Made by a program: the position numbers and the translations under genes. 36,655 nt of DNA from Synechococcaceae cyanobacterium (GTDB taxonomy: Bacteria; Cyanobacteriota; Cyanobacteriia; PCC-6307; Cyanobiaceae): assembly GCA_947442825.1 (NCBI GenBank), contig CANEWU010000007.1, forward strand, positions 1-36,655. Reading direction: 5' to 3'. Positions 18,442 to 26,833 of the stretch are shown in pieces. The notes beneath the pieces were generated by a model. It saw nothing but the letters and a program-made list of their open reading frames with translations, was not told where the DNA came from and did not search any database. The number at the start of each line of letters is the position of its first letter. Positions within the stretch are counted from its first letter, which is position 1.

Positions 18442-19215
18442 TCAGCGCATCACCATGCCGCCATCCACCTGCAGCACCTGGCCTGTGATGTAGGCCGCTG
18501 CCGGATCGGCCGCCAGAAAACGCACGGCGCCGGCCACCTCCTCGGCCCGCCCCATGCGGCCCAGGGGGATCGCCCGCAGGATCGGTTCGCTGTCGAGGGC
18601 GGCGGTCATGTCGCTCTCGATGAAGCCGGGGGCCACGGCATTCACCGTGACGCCGCGACCGGCGAATTCGGCAGCGTTGCTGCGGGTCAGGCCGATCAGT
18701 CCCGCCTTGGCGGCGCTGTAATTGGCCTGGCCCGCATTGCCCATCAACCCCACCACCGAGGTGATGTTGATGATGCGGCCGCTCCGGGCCCGCAGCATGC
18801 CCTTGGCCACGGCCTTGGTGGTGAGGAAGCAGCCCGTGAGGTTGAGATCGATCACGCTCTGCCAGTCGCCGCTCTTCATGCGGATCAGCAGGCCATCGCG
18901 GGTGATGCCGGCGTTGTTGACCAACACGTCGAGGCGGCCCTCCCGCTGCAGCACCGCCTTCACCAACGCCTCCACCTCCGCCTCGTCGGCGACGTTGGCG
19001 CGCTGGCTCCAGGCCTTGCCGCCCGCCGCCTCGATCGCGGCCACCACCGCCGCCGCCGCCTCGGGGGAGCTGGCGTAGTTCACCACCACCGTGGCCCCGC
19101 AGCGGGCCAATTCCAGGGCGATGGCGCTGCCGATGCCGCGGCTGGCGCCGGTCACCAGGGCCACCTGGCCGGCCATCAGGCCGTCGCCGGCGGTGGGGGA
19201 CGGGGCGCTCGTCAT
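18442..19215 (-). CDS. fabG: 3-oxoacyl-[acyl-carrier-protein] reductase
   Basis: FabG reduces 3-ketoacyl-ACP with NADPH in each cycle of fatty acid elongation. The 257-residue protein is a classical short-chain dehydrogenase: cofactor loop TGASRGIG (22-29), NNAG (100-103), catalytic Ser153 (NITSVVG), Tyr166 and Lys170 (YSAAK), and the C-terminal ITGQVLQVDGGMVM typical of FabG. A 13-residue Ser/Pro extension precedes the domain. It is the last gene of a minus-strand run after the GT9 gene and the potassium channel gene (36-base gap), so it may share their transcript. Confidence 0.96.
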   Translation of the reverse strand: MTSAPSPTAGDGLMAGQVALVTGASRGIGSAIALELARCGATVVVNYASSPEAAAAVVAAIEAAGGKAWSQRANVADEAEVEALVKAVLQREGRLDVLVNNAGITRDGLLIRMKSGDWQSVIDLNLTGCFLTTKAVAKGMLRARSGRIINITSVVGLMGNAGQANYSAAKAGLIGLTRSNAAEFAGRGVTVNAVAPGFIESDMTAALDSEPILRAIPLGRMGRAEEVAGAVRFLAADPAAAYITGQVLQVDGGMVMR

Positions 19216-19251
19216 GGCGGAAGGGTGATCTGGCGCGGCGATCGTATGCCC

Positions 19252-20376
19252 TCAGCCGGGCATCTGCCCCACCCCCACCACCGCTGGGCCCAGCAGCTCC
19301 AGAAACAGGGCCAGCTGCTTCTTGCTGCCCATCACCACCATCAACTGGCCTGGGCTGAGGATCATCTCCCCCCCCGGGTTCGCCACCAGCGTGGGGCCGC
19401 CGCTCCCGTAGGACGAACCGCGATAGGTATACGGATTGACCACCGCCGGCTCGGGGGTGCGGATCGCCAGCACCAGGGCTCCCGTGCGTCCCCGCAGATC
19501 CAGCTCCGCCAGGCTGCGCCCGTTGAGATCCCCGAGCCGGGCGGGATCCTCGCTGAGCTGGAATTCGTCCACTTCACAGTCGGATCCCGCCAGCAGCTCC
19601 ATGAAGTTCACCGCCAGGGGGCGCAGGGCGGTGGCGGCCATCGCCCTGCCACCGGCCACGTAGGGGCTCACCACCTGGTCGGCGCCGGCCTGGCGCAGCT
19701 TGCGTTCCGCCTCCTCGCTGTCGGAGCGGGCGATCAGCCGGATCTTCGGGGCGATGGCGCGGGCGCTGAGCACCACATAGACGTTGGCCGCATCGTTCGG
19801 CAGGGCCGCCACCAAGGCGCGGCAGCGGTGGATGCCCGCCTCGATCAGGGATTCATCGAGGGTGGCATCGGCCATCAGCACGGGTAATCGCTTCTCCTCG
19901 GCGGCCTCCCGCCGCTCCGCATCCATCTCCAGGATCACGAGCGGGGTGCCTTCAAGGCTGAGCTGGGCCGCGATCTCGCGGCCGATGCGGCCGTAGCCGC
20001 AGACGATCACATGGTCATTCATGCCGGAGAGCCAGGAGAGGAAGCGGCGCTCCTGTAGGCGCCGGAAATAGCCGGTTCCCGTAAGGCCGACGAGGGTCTG
20101 AACCGTCTGCTGCACCACAATCAGGCCGCCGATGATCGAGAAGACCGTCACCACCCGGCCGGCATGGGTGAGGGGCTCGGGCTCGCCGAAGCCGATTGTG
20201 GGGATGGTGATCGCCACCATCCAGTAACAGTCTCCCCAGTCCCAGCCTTCGGTGAGGCGATAGCCGATGGCCGAGGCATTCACCACCAGCGTCAGCGAGA
20301 GCAGGGGGATCAGCCACGGATGGCGCACCCGGGTGGAGGGTGGTCGGCGCCGCGTTCGCAGCCGCAGGAGCCGCAT
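19252..20376 (-). CDS. Potassium channel family protein with TrkA/RCK regulatory domains
   Basis: A 374-residue protein with two transmembrane helices (about 20-40 and 72-98) flanking a pore loop, followed by a cytoplasmic RCK module. The selectivity filter reads TIGFG (60-64), a known variation of TVGYG. The RCK N domain has the nucleotide-binding GYGRIG (127-132) and an acidic strand end (VILEMDAE). The C-terminal part (about 260-374) resembles a TrkA-C domain. Such channels move K+ passively and are gated by nucleotides or ions. The gene starts 3 bases after the GT9 stop and precedes fabG. Confidence 0.9.
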   Translation of the reverse strand: MRLLRLRTRRRPPSTRVRHPWLIPLLSLTLVVNASAIGYRLTEGWDWGDCYWMVAITIPTIGFGEPEPLTHAGRVVTVFSIIGGLIVVQQTVQTLVGLTGTGYFRRLQERRFLSWLSGMNDHVIVCGYGRIGREIAAQLSLEGTPLVILEMDAERREAAEEKRLPVLMADATLDESLIEAGIHRCRALVAALPNDAANVYVVLSARAIAPKIRLIARSDSEEAERKLRQAGADQVVSPYVAGGRAMAATALRPLAVNFMELLAGSDCEVDEFQLSEDPARLGDLNGRSLAELDLRGRTGALVLAIRTPEPAVVNPYTYRGSSYGSGGPTLVANPGGEMILSPGQLMVVMGSKKQLALFLELLGPAVVGVGQMPG

Positions 20377-20379
20377 GGG

Positions 20380-21219
20380 TCAACCCAGACCCAAAGCCGT
20401 GAGAACCGTGTCGGTGGAGAGGGACCCGAGGCCTTCGGCGGGGTCCAATCCCTTCACCTGGGGTCGCGCCGGCAGGGAGTCCTGGGGGCGACCCAGGGCC
20501 ACCAGCGGCACGCCGCAAAGAAGGGCCAGCTCCTCGCTCACCGGGTCGCTGGTGAGCACCACATCGCTGGCGGCGATGCGGGCGGCGCGCTCAGCCAGCG
20601 AGCCGCGGCTGGCGGGCAGGAGGAGGCTGCGCAGCGCCGGCAGGCGCTCGCGGATGGTGGCTGGCAGCTCCTGCCAGCGATCGGCCGGCCAATCGCCCGG
20701 TACCCCGGCCGGAGCGAGCAGCAGCATCGGGCCGTCGCCGGCGGGCAGGGAGGTGGCCGCGTCCGCCAGGGCCTTGGGGGGCAGGGTCAGGCGGAAGGCG
20801 TCGGCGTCGAGCCTTACCCCGATCGGCTGCAGGTAGGCGGCCAGGGCCTGGGCCGGCCAGCCCCCTGGCGGCACGCTCACCCGGGCGGTGGCGGAAAAGC
20901 CGCTGGCGGCGATGCGGGTGGGGATGTGGCTCATCGAGAGCATCAGATCCACCTGGCGGCCCCCGGCCAGGTTGATACAGGCCTGGAAGTCGGGTTCGCG
21001 CACCGATCCCATCAGATTCGCCCAGTCCGCCAGGGTGGCGTCGTCGAAGCTGAAGGGGATTACCTTCTCCACCGCCGGGAGCAGCTTCCACACGGGTGCC
21101 GTGCCCGCCGGGCAGGCCACCTGCAGGCTGAAGCCCAGCTGGTCGGCCACCGCGGCCACCGCCGGCAGGGCCTGGAGCTGGCGCGTTTCGTCGCCCGGAA
21201 CAAGAAAGAGAGCTCGCAT
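20380..21219 (-). CDS. Glycosyltransferase family 9 (heptosyltransferase-like) protein
   Basis: A 279-residue protein starting [11 protein letters not shown], similar to ADP-heptose:LPS heptosyltransferases. Family features are the N-terminal beta strand and Gly-rich loop, and in the second half the block [17 protein letters not shown], which corresponds to the GT9 donor-site region (usually PGA, then KRWP). A further block is [25 protein letters not shown] near the C-terminus. It is shorter than typical enzymes of about 320-350 residues, and the donor-site lysine is replaced, so activity is uncertain. It begins a minus-strand run with the potassium channel gene (3-base gap) and fabG. The ATG at 21219 is chosen for homology over a frame that opens further upstream. 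Confidence 0.8.
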   Translation of the reverse strand: MRALFLVPGDETRQLQALPAVAAVADQLGFSLQVACPAGTAPVWKLLPAVEKVIPFSFDDATLADWANLMGSVREPDFQACINLAGGRQVDLMLSMSHIPTRIAASGFSATARVSVPPGGWPAQALAAYLQPIGVRLDADAFRLTLPPKALADAATSLPAGDGPMLLLAPAGVPGDWPADRWQELPATIRERLPALRSLLLPASRGSLAERAARIAASDVVLTSDPVSEELALLCGVPLVALGRPQDSLPARPQVKGLDPAEGLGSLSTDTVLTALGLG

Positions 21220-21244
21220 CAGGACGGGACGGCGCGTCGGCCTG

Positions 21245-21250
21245 ATTGTA
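21245..21250 (-). promoter_or_regulatory. Candidate -10 element for GT9-channel-fabG
   Basis: TACAAT on the minus strand matches TATAAT at five of six bases and lies 25 bases before the GT9 start, implying a leader of roughly 19 bases. It sits in the 73-base gap divergent from ispD. No -35 box is evident. Confidence 0.4.
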
Positions 21251-21292
21251 TGGAGCGGATCCGTGCGTTCCGTTCGACTGGGGGAGAGGCTT

Positions 21293-22063
21293 GTGCATTT
21301 GCTGATCGCCGCCGCCGGCAGCGGGCGCCGCATGGGCGCCGCGGGCAACAAGCTGCTGCTGCCGGTGGCTGGCCGCCCCGTGCTGGCCTGGACCCTGGAG
21401 GCGGCCCTGGCCTGCCCGGCGATCAGCTGGATCGGGGTGATCGGTCAGCCGGTGGATGGGCCGCCGATCGCCGCGCTGGTGGCCGAGGCCCGCGCCCAGC
21501 GGCCCCAGGCCGTGCCGGTGCACTGGATCCTCGGCGGCGACACCCGCCAGGAGTCGGTCAGCCGGGGCCTGGAGGCCCTCCCCGCCGACGCGGAGCTGGT
21601 GCTGATCCACGACGGTGCCCGCGCCCTGGTGGAGCCGGCGCTGCTGGCCGCCTGCGGTGAGGCCCTGCGCCAGGCGGCCGCCAGCGGCGCCGGCGTGATC
21701 GCGGCCACTCCGGTCACGGACACCATCAAGGATGTGGACCCCGCGGGCACGGTCACCGCCACCCCCGATCGCAGCCGCCTCTGGGCCGCCCAGACCCCCC
21801 AGGCCTTTGCGGTAGTCCAGCTGCGCCAGGCCCACGCCCACGCCGCCGCTGAGGGCTGGAGCGTCACCGATGACGCCGCCCTCTACGAGCGCCTTGGCTG
21901 GCCGGTGCGGGTGCTGGAGGCGCCCCCCTCCAACCTCAAGCTCACCACCCCCTTTGATCTCACCGTGGCGGAGGCCGTGCTGGCGGCCCGCCGGGCCGAG
22001 GGGCAGCCGGCGGTGGCGACAGGGGCGATTCTGGAGGGGGAAGAGCCACCCGCCCCATGCTGA
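21293..22063 (+). CDS. ispD: 2-C-methyl-D-erythritol 4-phosphate cytidylyltransferase
   Basis: IspD joins CTP to MEP in the methylerythritol phosphate pathway, which supplies isoprenoids for carotenoids, phytol and quinones. The 256-residue protein has the nucleotide-binding start [10 protein letters not shown] with Lys20, HDGARALV, the segment ATPVTDTIK and DDAALYE near the substrate site. The GTG at 21293 is chosen because family members begin at this LLIAAAGSG strand; GGGGGAGAGG lies immediately upstream, closer than usual. An alternative GTG is at 21263. The gene diverges from the GT9 gene and overlaps the next gene by 7 bases. A Pro/Glu tail extends past the family core. Confidence 0.95.
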   Translation: MHLLIAAAGSGRRMGAAGNKLLLPVAGRPVLAWTLEAALACPAISWIGVIGQPVDGPPIAALVAEARAQRPQAVPVHWILGGDTRQESVSRGLEALPADAELVLIHDGARALVEPALLAACGEALRQAAASGAGVIAATPVTDTIKDVDPAGTVTATPDRSRLWAAQTPQAFAVVQLRQAHAHAAAEGWSVTDDAALYERLGWPVRVLEAPPSNLKLTTPFDLTVAEAVLAARRAEGQPAVATGAILEGEEPPAPC

Positions 22064-23232
22064 CCGCCGCCGCGATGCCACCGCCGCTGGGGGCGCCCGG
22101 CGAGTCGATCGCGGCAATCCTGGCGCTCTGGCAGGGCTGCTTCGACAACGGCCGCCAGGTGGCGGCCACCCTGGCCCGCGGCGGCCCCGCTGCCCCGGAG
22201 CTCCCCCGCGAACGGCGCTGGCTGGAGGTGCAGCGGCTGGAGGCCCCCCAACTGGGGCAGGAGGTGCTGGTTCTGCAGGAGTTCCGCGCCTCCCGGCCCG
22301 AGCTGGCCCAGCGGCAGCGGGTGTTGTCCCTGGTGTGGGAGGAGGCTCGCCAGGCGGTGCGGGCCGAGCAGCTGTTCTTCGCCACTGGCCCCACCTACGA
22401 CCGCCCGCCGCTGGTGGCCGAAGCGGTGGCGGCCCTGCCGCCGGAGGCCTTCGTGCGCCATCCCGGCTGCGATCTCTTCTTCCGATGGGAAGGGGAGCAG
22501 CAGCGCTGGCGGGCCGCCATGCTCCCCGGCGCCTGCCGCTACTGCCATCCGGGTGATGGTGAGGTAGTTGCTGAGTACGAGATGCTGCTCCAGAAGGACC
22601 AGCTCTGGTACCGCGACCGCAGCCTGCGGGTGGCCGATGGCAGCGTGCGCGGCGAGATCGATGGCTTCAGCTGGTTGTTGTTCGATCGCCTGCCGCCTGG
22701 GGCGCCACGGCCCGACCTGCGGGCCGCTGCCCTTCTCCCGAAGGCCCTGATGGTCCAGCAGGGGGTCTGGCAGGGCAGCTTCCGCCGCTACGACGGTGTT
22801 GGGGCCTGCTACGAGACCTTCGCCAGCACGATCGTGGTGCGCATGGAGGAGCGATCCGGGCAGCTGCACTATCACCAGAGCAACCATTACCGCTGGCCGG
22901 ATGGCGCGGAGCAGGCGTTCGATTCGGAAGGGGAGATCCAGGATGGGCGGGTGTGGTTCCGCAATGGCCAGCTCGAGGGCTGGGCAATGGAGTTGCCCGA
23001 GGGCGGCTCGGCGGGCGATGGCTCCAGCGCCGCAGTCCTGCGGATGTGGTCGCGGGAGGCGGGGGGGGCGCAGCAGGTGGAGCTGATCCAGGTCAGCCCT
23101 GATGGGCGGCGGCGCCATCGGCTGTTTCAGTCGGTCCGCGACGGTGAGGTGGTGCGCCGCACCGTCATCGATGAGGAGAAGATCACCGACGACTGGCGGG
23201 CCTGGGATGCCGCCGCCCCCGCCGATGGCTGA
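22057..23232 (+). CDS. CpcT/CpeT-type domain fused to a DUF3598 (lipocalin-like) domain
   Basis: A 391-residue protein with two parts. Residues about 20-212 resemble CpcT/CpeT phycobilin lyases: [13 protein letters not shown] at the start, [11 protein letters not shown], a GC at 137-138 and a GAC at 158-160, and the end motif [15 protein letters not shown]. Residues about 230-378 resemble DUF3598: [16 protein letters not shown], then [12 protein letters not shown], and finally [12 protein letters not shown]. Both families are calycin-like beta barrels. CpcT attaches bilin to Cys-153 of phycocyanin beta; whether this member binds bilin is unknown, and no phycobiliprotein gene is present in the window. 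It overlaps ispD and the MscS gene. Confidence 0.75.
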   Translation: MLTAAAMPPPLGAPGESIAAILALWQGCFDNGRQVAATLARGGPAAPELPRERRWLEVQRLEAPQLGQEVLVLQEFRASRPELAQRQRVLSLVWEEARQAVRAEQLFFATGPTYDRPPLVAEAVAALPPEAFVRHPGCDLFFRWEGEQQRWRAAMLPGACRYCHPGDGEVVAEYEMLLQKDQLWYRDRSLRVADGSVRGEIDGFSWLLFDRLPPGAPRPDLRAAALLPKALMVQQGVWQGSFRRYDGVGACYETFASTIVVRMEERSGQLHYHQSNHYRWPDGAEQAFDSEGEIQDGRVWFRNGQLEGWAMELPEGGSAGDGSSAAVLRMWSREAGGAQQVELIQVSPDGRRRHRLFQSVRDGEVVRRTVIDEEKITDDWRAWDAAAPADG

Positions 23233-24913
23233 GCCCCGTCTGTCCCGGCCCGGTCGCGGTCGCCCATTCGCCCTGCGGCTCGCCCCCTGGGGCGCCCTGC
23301 TTGTGCTGCTGCTGACCCTTGTCCTGCCAGGGGCGCCCGGCGCCTGGGCTACCCCCGCTCCCGCCGCTCCCGCCGCTCCCGTCGCTCCCGCCGCTTCGGA
23401 GCCTCCTGCCACCGCCGCCTGGGTGGAGCTGGAGGGGCGGCGGGTGCTGGAGCTGCGGCGCGTGGCCGGGGCCCAGAAGCCCCAGGAGGTGGCCGCACGG
23501 GCTTCCCAGCAGCTGGGCGGGCTGGCGAAGGACTACCGCATCGATCCGGCCTGGCTGGTGGTGCGCGAGGACCCGCCCTACTCGATGATCGGCCTGGAAA
23601 AGCCCGGTGGCAGCTTCCAGCCCCTGTTCGCCGTAGACGACCGGGCCAGTGCCTCCTTCGATCTGGAGCGCCCCGTTCTCGCTGAGCGCTATCGCGACCA
23701 GTTGCGCGGGGCGATCCGCCAGTACCGCAGCAGCCACAGCCTCAGCACCTGGTTGCGGGGCACCGCCCTGGCGCTGGCGGTGCTGCTGCTCTTCCTGCTC
23801 TGGCTGCGGGTCCAGATGGGGCTCAACGCCCGCCTCGCCGCCTGGCTGGTCGCCTCCCGCCGTCCCCTTCCCGTCATCCGCCTCGGCACCATCCACCTGC
23901 TCGACGAGATCCAGCTGCGGGCGCTGCTGCAGTGGCTTCGCCGCGCTGTGCACTGGTCGCTGCTGCTGCTCGTCAGCTATCTGCTGCTTCCCTTGCTGCT
24001 CGGCCTTTTCCCCCCCACCCAGGTGATCGCCGAGGGCCTTCGCTCCCACATGCTGCGGGTGGTGGATGGGCTGCTGGCCGGCCTGGTGGGCTCGATCCCC
24101 AACCTGGTCAGCATCGCCCTGATCCTGGCGATCACGGCGATGGTGATCCGGGCCACGAACGCCTGGTTCTCCGAGATCGGCCGGGGCCGGTTGCAGATCC
24201 CGGGGTTCTACCCGGAATGGGCCCAGCCCACCAAACGGCTCGTGGCCGGTGCCCTGCTGTTGGCGGGCCTGGTGATCGCCTATCCGTATGTACCCGGCTC
24301 GGGCAGTAGCGCCTTCCAGGGGGCTGGCCTCTTCGTGGGCGTGCTGGCGGCCCTGGGCTCCAGCGCCGTGGCCACCAACGTGATCAGCGGTCTGATGCTC
24401 ATCTATACCCGCGCCTTCCGCGAGGGTGACCGGGTGGAGATCAACGGGGTGATTGGGGTGGTGCAGGACAGCGCCCTGCTGGTGACGCGCGTGCTCACGC
24501 CCCGCAACGAGCTGGTGAGCATCCCCAACGCCACGGTGATCGGAGCCTCGATCACCAACTTCAGCCTCGCCGAACGGGAGATTCATCGGCCTGTGGCGCT
24601 CGCCACCACGATCACCATCGGGTACGACGTGCCCTGGCGCCAGGTCCATGCCCTGATGCGGGCGGCCGCTGCCAGCGTGCCCGGCATCTGCGACGAGCCG
24701 GCGCCCCGGGTGCTGCAGACCTCCCTCAACGACTTCCACATCAGCTACGAGCTCAACGCCTGCGTGAGGGATGTGGACCGCTACCGGGAAACCCTCTCCG
24801 AGCTGCTTGCCGCCCTCCAGGACGAGTTCGCCGCCTCTGGCGTGGAAATCCTTTCCCCCGGCTATCACGCGGTGCGCGATGGCAGCGGCAGCACGGTGCC
24901 CCGGCGCGCCTAG
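23225..24913 (+). CDS. Mechanosensitive ion channel, MscS family, with N-terminal extracytoplasmic domain
   Basis: A 562-residue protein. A basic, hydrophobic N-terminus (about 1-42, ending AWATP) is a likely signal peptide, followed by an Ala/Pro linker (9-base repeats at about 23353-23394). A soluble region (about 60-165) precedes about five spans. The conserved MscS core is at about 360-430: pore helix GVLAALGSSAVATNVISGLML, then FREGDRVEINGVIGVV and the beta-domain motif RNELVSIPNATVI. The C-terminal domain spans about 455-545. It opens under membrane tension to release solutes in hypo-osmotic shock. The ATG at 23225 overlaps the previous stop by 8 bases, and the gene ends one base from the convergent carboxypeptidase gene. 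Confidence 0.92.
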   Translation: MAEPRLSRPGRGRPFALRLAPWGALLVLLLTLVLPGAPGAWATPAPAAPAAPVAPAASEPPATAAWVELEGRRVLELRRVAGAQKPQEVAARASQQLGGLAKDYRIDPAWLVVREDPPYSMIGLEKPGGSFQPLFAVDDRASASFDLERPVLAERYRDQLRGAIRQYRSSHSLSTWLRGTALALAVLLLFLLWLRVQMGLNARLAAWLVASRRPLPVIRLGTIHLLDEIQLRALLQWLRRAVHWSLLLLVSYLLLPLLLGLFPPTQVIAEGLRSHMLRVVDGLLAGLVGSIPNLVSIALILAITAMVIRATNAWFSEIGRGRLQIPGFYPEWAQPTKRLVAGALLLAGLVIAYPYVPGSGSSAFQGAGLFVGVLAALGSSAVATNVISGLMLIYTRAFREGDRVEINGVIGVVQDSALLVTRVLTPRNELVSIPNATVIGASITNFSLAEREIHRPVALATTITIGYDVPWRQVHALMRAAAASVPGICDEPAPRVLQTSLNDFHISYELNACVRDVDRYRETLSELLAALQDEFAASGVEILSPGYHAVRDGSGSTVPRRA

Positions 24914-24914
24914 C

Positions 24915-25838
24915 TCAGAGCAGCTTCAGGTAGCCCCGCCCCCCGTCCAGCCGGGCGGTGCACCCTAGGGGTAGGGCGGCGTTGCCAGGGCTGTGCCCCA
25001 CCGGCAGATGGGCCACCACCGGCAGCTCCAGGTCGAGGCTGCGCTCCCGCAGCACCTGCTCCACGGAAAAGCGGTGGCTGTCGGGTTCGCCGGCGCGGTT
25101 GTCCGCCTCCTCGCAGCCCTCAAAGCTGCCGAAGCCCAGCCCGGCCAGCTGCCGGAGGGCGCCGCTCAGGCGCCAATGGGTGAGCATCCGCTCGATCCGG
25201 TAGGGGGCTTCGCCCACGTCCTCCAGGATCAAAATGGCGCCGCGCAGGGACGGCAGGTGGGGGGTGCCGAGCAGATGGGTGGCCACGGTGAGGTTGGCCA
25301 CCAGCAGGGGGCCTTCGGCGATGCCCGCCCGCCAGCCTTCGCCCTGCAGCGCCTCCACCGGTTCCCCGAACAGCAGGGCCCGCAGCCGCTCCTGGCTCCA
25401 GGCCGGCTCCGCCGCCAAGGTGGTCAGCATCGGTCCGTGGACGCCGCCGCCCTGGCCCCGGGCGACCCGATCGAGCAGCAGGGAGGTGACATCGGAGAAA
25501 CCCAGCAGCCAGCCCGATGGTTGGGCAAGGGGGGCCTCCAGCAGCCGGGCTGAGCCCCAGCCCCCCCGCACGCATGCCCAGAGGGCCGGGGGGGCGCTCT
25601 CTCCGGCCGGCAGGTGTAGATCGGCGGCCCGCTCGTGATCGCGGCCGGCCAGGTAGCCCCAGCGCCGTTCCCGGATCGCCAGGGTCTCTGCGTCCACCAC
25701 CAGCCCCCAGCGCCCCAGCAGCGCCAGGCCCTCCTCCAGCCGTCCGCCCTCGGCGAGGGCCGAGCTGGCGGCCACCAGTCGCACCCGGTCGCCTGGACGC
25801 AGGGGTGGTGGCAGGGGCAGGGCGGGCGAGGGGCTCAT
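24915..25838 (-). CDS. LD-carboxypeptidase (S66 family, muramoyltetrapeptide carboxypeptidase-like)
   Basis: A 307-residue cytoplasmic peptidase of the S66 family, which removes D-Ala from recycled or nascent tetrapeptides of peptidoglycan. The catalytic triad is visible: Ser115 in LLGFSDVT, the same position as in Pseudomonas LdcA, Glu206 in ILEDVGEAPY, and His282 in VGHSPGNAALPLG. The N-terminal region GDRVRLVAASSA is typical. The ATG at 25838 overlaps the ubiA stop (ATGA), so it is probably translated with ubiA. The same fold includes microcin self-immunity proteins, but nothing here points that way. Some family members lack recycling partners nearby, as here. Confidence 0.93.
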   Translation of the reverse strand: MSPSPALPLPPPLRPGDRVRLVAASSALAEGGRLEEGLALLGRWGLVVDAETLAIRERRWGYLAGRDHERAADLHLPAGESAPPALWACVRGGWGSARLLEAPLAQPSGWLLGFSDVTSLLLDRVARGQGGGVHGPMLTTLAAEPAWSQERLRALLFGEPVEALQGEGWRAGIAEGPLLVANLTVATHLLGTPHLPSLRGAILILEDVGEAPYRIERMLTHWRLSGALRQLAGLGFGSFEGCEEADNRAGEPDSHRFSVEQVLRERSLDLELPVVAHLPVGHSPGNAALPLGCTARLDGGRGYLKLL

Positions 25839-26728
25839 GGCAGCGCCGGCAGTTGGGGCAGGATCAGAGCCAGCAGCAGCAGCCCCCCGAGCCACACCTG
25901 TCGGGTGAAGTGGTGTGCGTAGGCGGAGCGGGGCAGATCGGGGCGCTGCAGCACGGCGCTCTCCCGCACCATGCCTGCGCTGGCCAGCCCCCAGGGGATC
26001 CAGAACGCCGGCACCGCGATCCCCTGCACCAGGGCCGCATAGGCCAGAGCGATGCACGTAAGGGAGTAGCAGAGCCCCACCACCAGGGGGGCACGGTCCC
26101 CGAGGGTGAGGGCGCTGCTGCGCACGCCCACGCTGCGGTCGTCGTCCCGGTCGCTCATGGCGTAGACGGTGTCGAAGCCGAAGGTCCACAGCACGGTGGC
26201 CAGCCAGGTGAGCGCCAGGGCCCAGCCGCCGGCCAGGGAGGCGCTGGCCGCGGCCCAGGGGATCAGTACCGCGAAGCCCCAGCAGAGGGCGAGCACCAGC
26301 TGGGGGAAGGCGAACCACCGTTTGGCGGAGGCGTAGAGCAGAACCGGCGGCAGGGCCGCCACCGCCAGGGCCAGCACCAGGTCGCGGCGTGGGTAGGGAA
26401 GGCTCAGTACCGTGATCAGCGCCACCAGCAGGCAGAGCAGGAGCAGCGCCAGGGCCACCGGCACCCCCACCCGACCCGCGGCCAGCGGTCGGTCGCGGGT
26501 GCGTTCCACCAGCGGGTCGATGCGGCGGTCCCAGAGGTCGTTGGCGATGCAGCCGGCGGCGCTCACGGCCAGCCCCCCGAGCAGCATCCGGCCCACCAGG
26601 GCCGGACCCGGCGGCGCGCTGGGGTTGAGCCAGAGGGCCCAGCCGGCGGGGATGAGCAGGATCAGGCGGCCGCTGGGCTTGTGCCAGCGGATCAGACGCA
26701 GCAGATCGCCGATCGCGCTCAGACCCAT
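25835..26728 (-). CDS. ubiA: 4-hydroxybenzoate polyprenyltransferase (UbiA family)
   Basis: A 297-residue membrane prenyltransferase with about eight or nine spans. The first aspartate motif is N63-D64-LW-D67-RRI-D71 (NDLWDRRID), followed by VERTRDRPLAAGRV; the second is DRDDDRSVGVRSSALTLG. In cyanobacteria the UbiA enzyme attaches a polyprenyl chain to 4-hydroxybenzoate in the first membrane step of plastoquinone synthesis, linking it to the quinone-using complexes encoded nearby. The start at 26728 is in a 105-base gap divergent from ppx. Its stop overlaps the LD-carboxypeptidase start, which suggests a shared transcript. Confidence 0.94.
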   Translation of the reverse strand: MGLSAIGDLLRLIRWHKPSGRLILLIPAGWALWLNPSAPPGPALVGRMLLGGLAVSAAGCIANDLWDRRIDPLVERTRDRPLAAGRVGVPVALALLLLCLLVALITVLSLPYPRRDLVLALAVAALPPVLLYASAKRWFAFPQLVLALCWGFAVLIPWAAASASLAGGWALALTWLATVLWTFGFDTVYAMSDRDDDRSVGVRSSALTLGDRAPLVVGLCYSLTCIALAYAALVQGIAVPAFWIPWGLASAGMVRESAVLQRPDLPRSAYAHHFTRQVWLGGLLLLALILPQLPALP

Positions 26729-26833
26729 GCTGCCCGGTTTCGCGCTGGCACCCTAGGGCTCGGCGCCCCAGCCAAGGCAAGCCCGGCCGTGCCGCGGTGA
26801 TGGCAAAGTGAGGCGCCGCAGAGAGCGGATTCG

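Noticed and set aside
23183-24868. Uninterrupted minus-strand frame of about 560 codons opposite the MscS gene
   Set aside because: The plus-strand frame has MscS motifs and membrane spans; the antisense product is Gln/His/Gly-rich with no recognisable domain.
24915-25838. Possible microcin-immunity (MccF-like) role for the S66 peptidase
   Set aside because: No microcin or acyl-adenylate antibiotic genes are nearby, and conservation beside ubiA points to housekeeping peptidoglycan metabolism.
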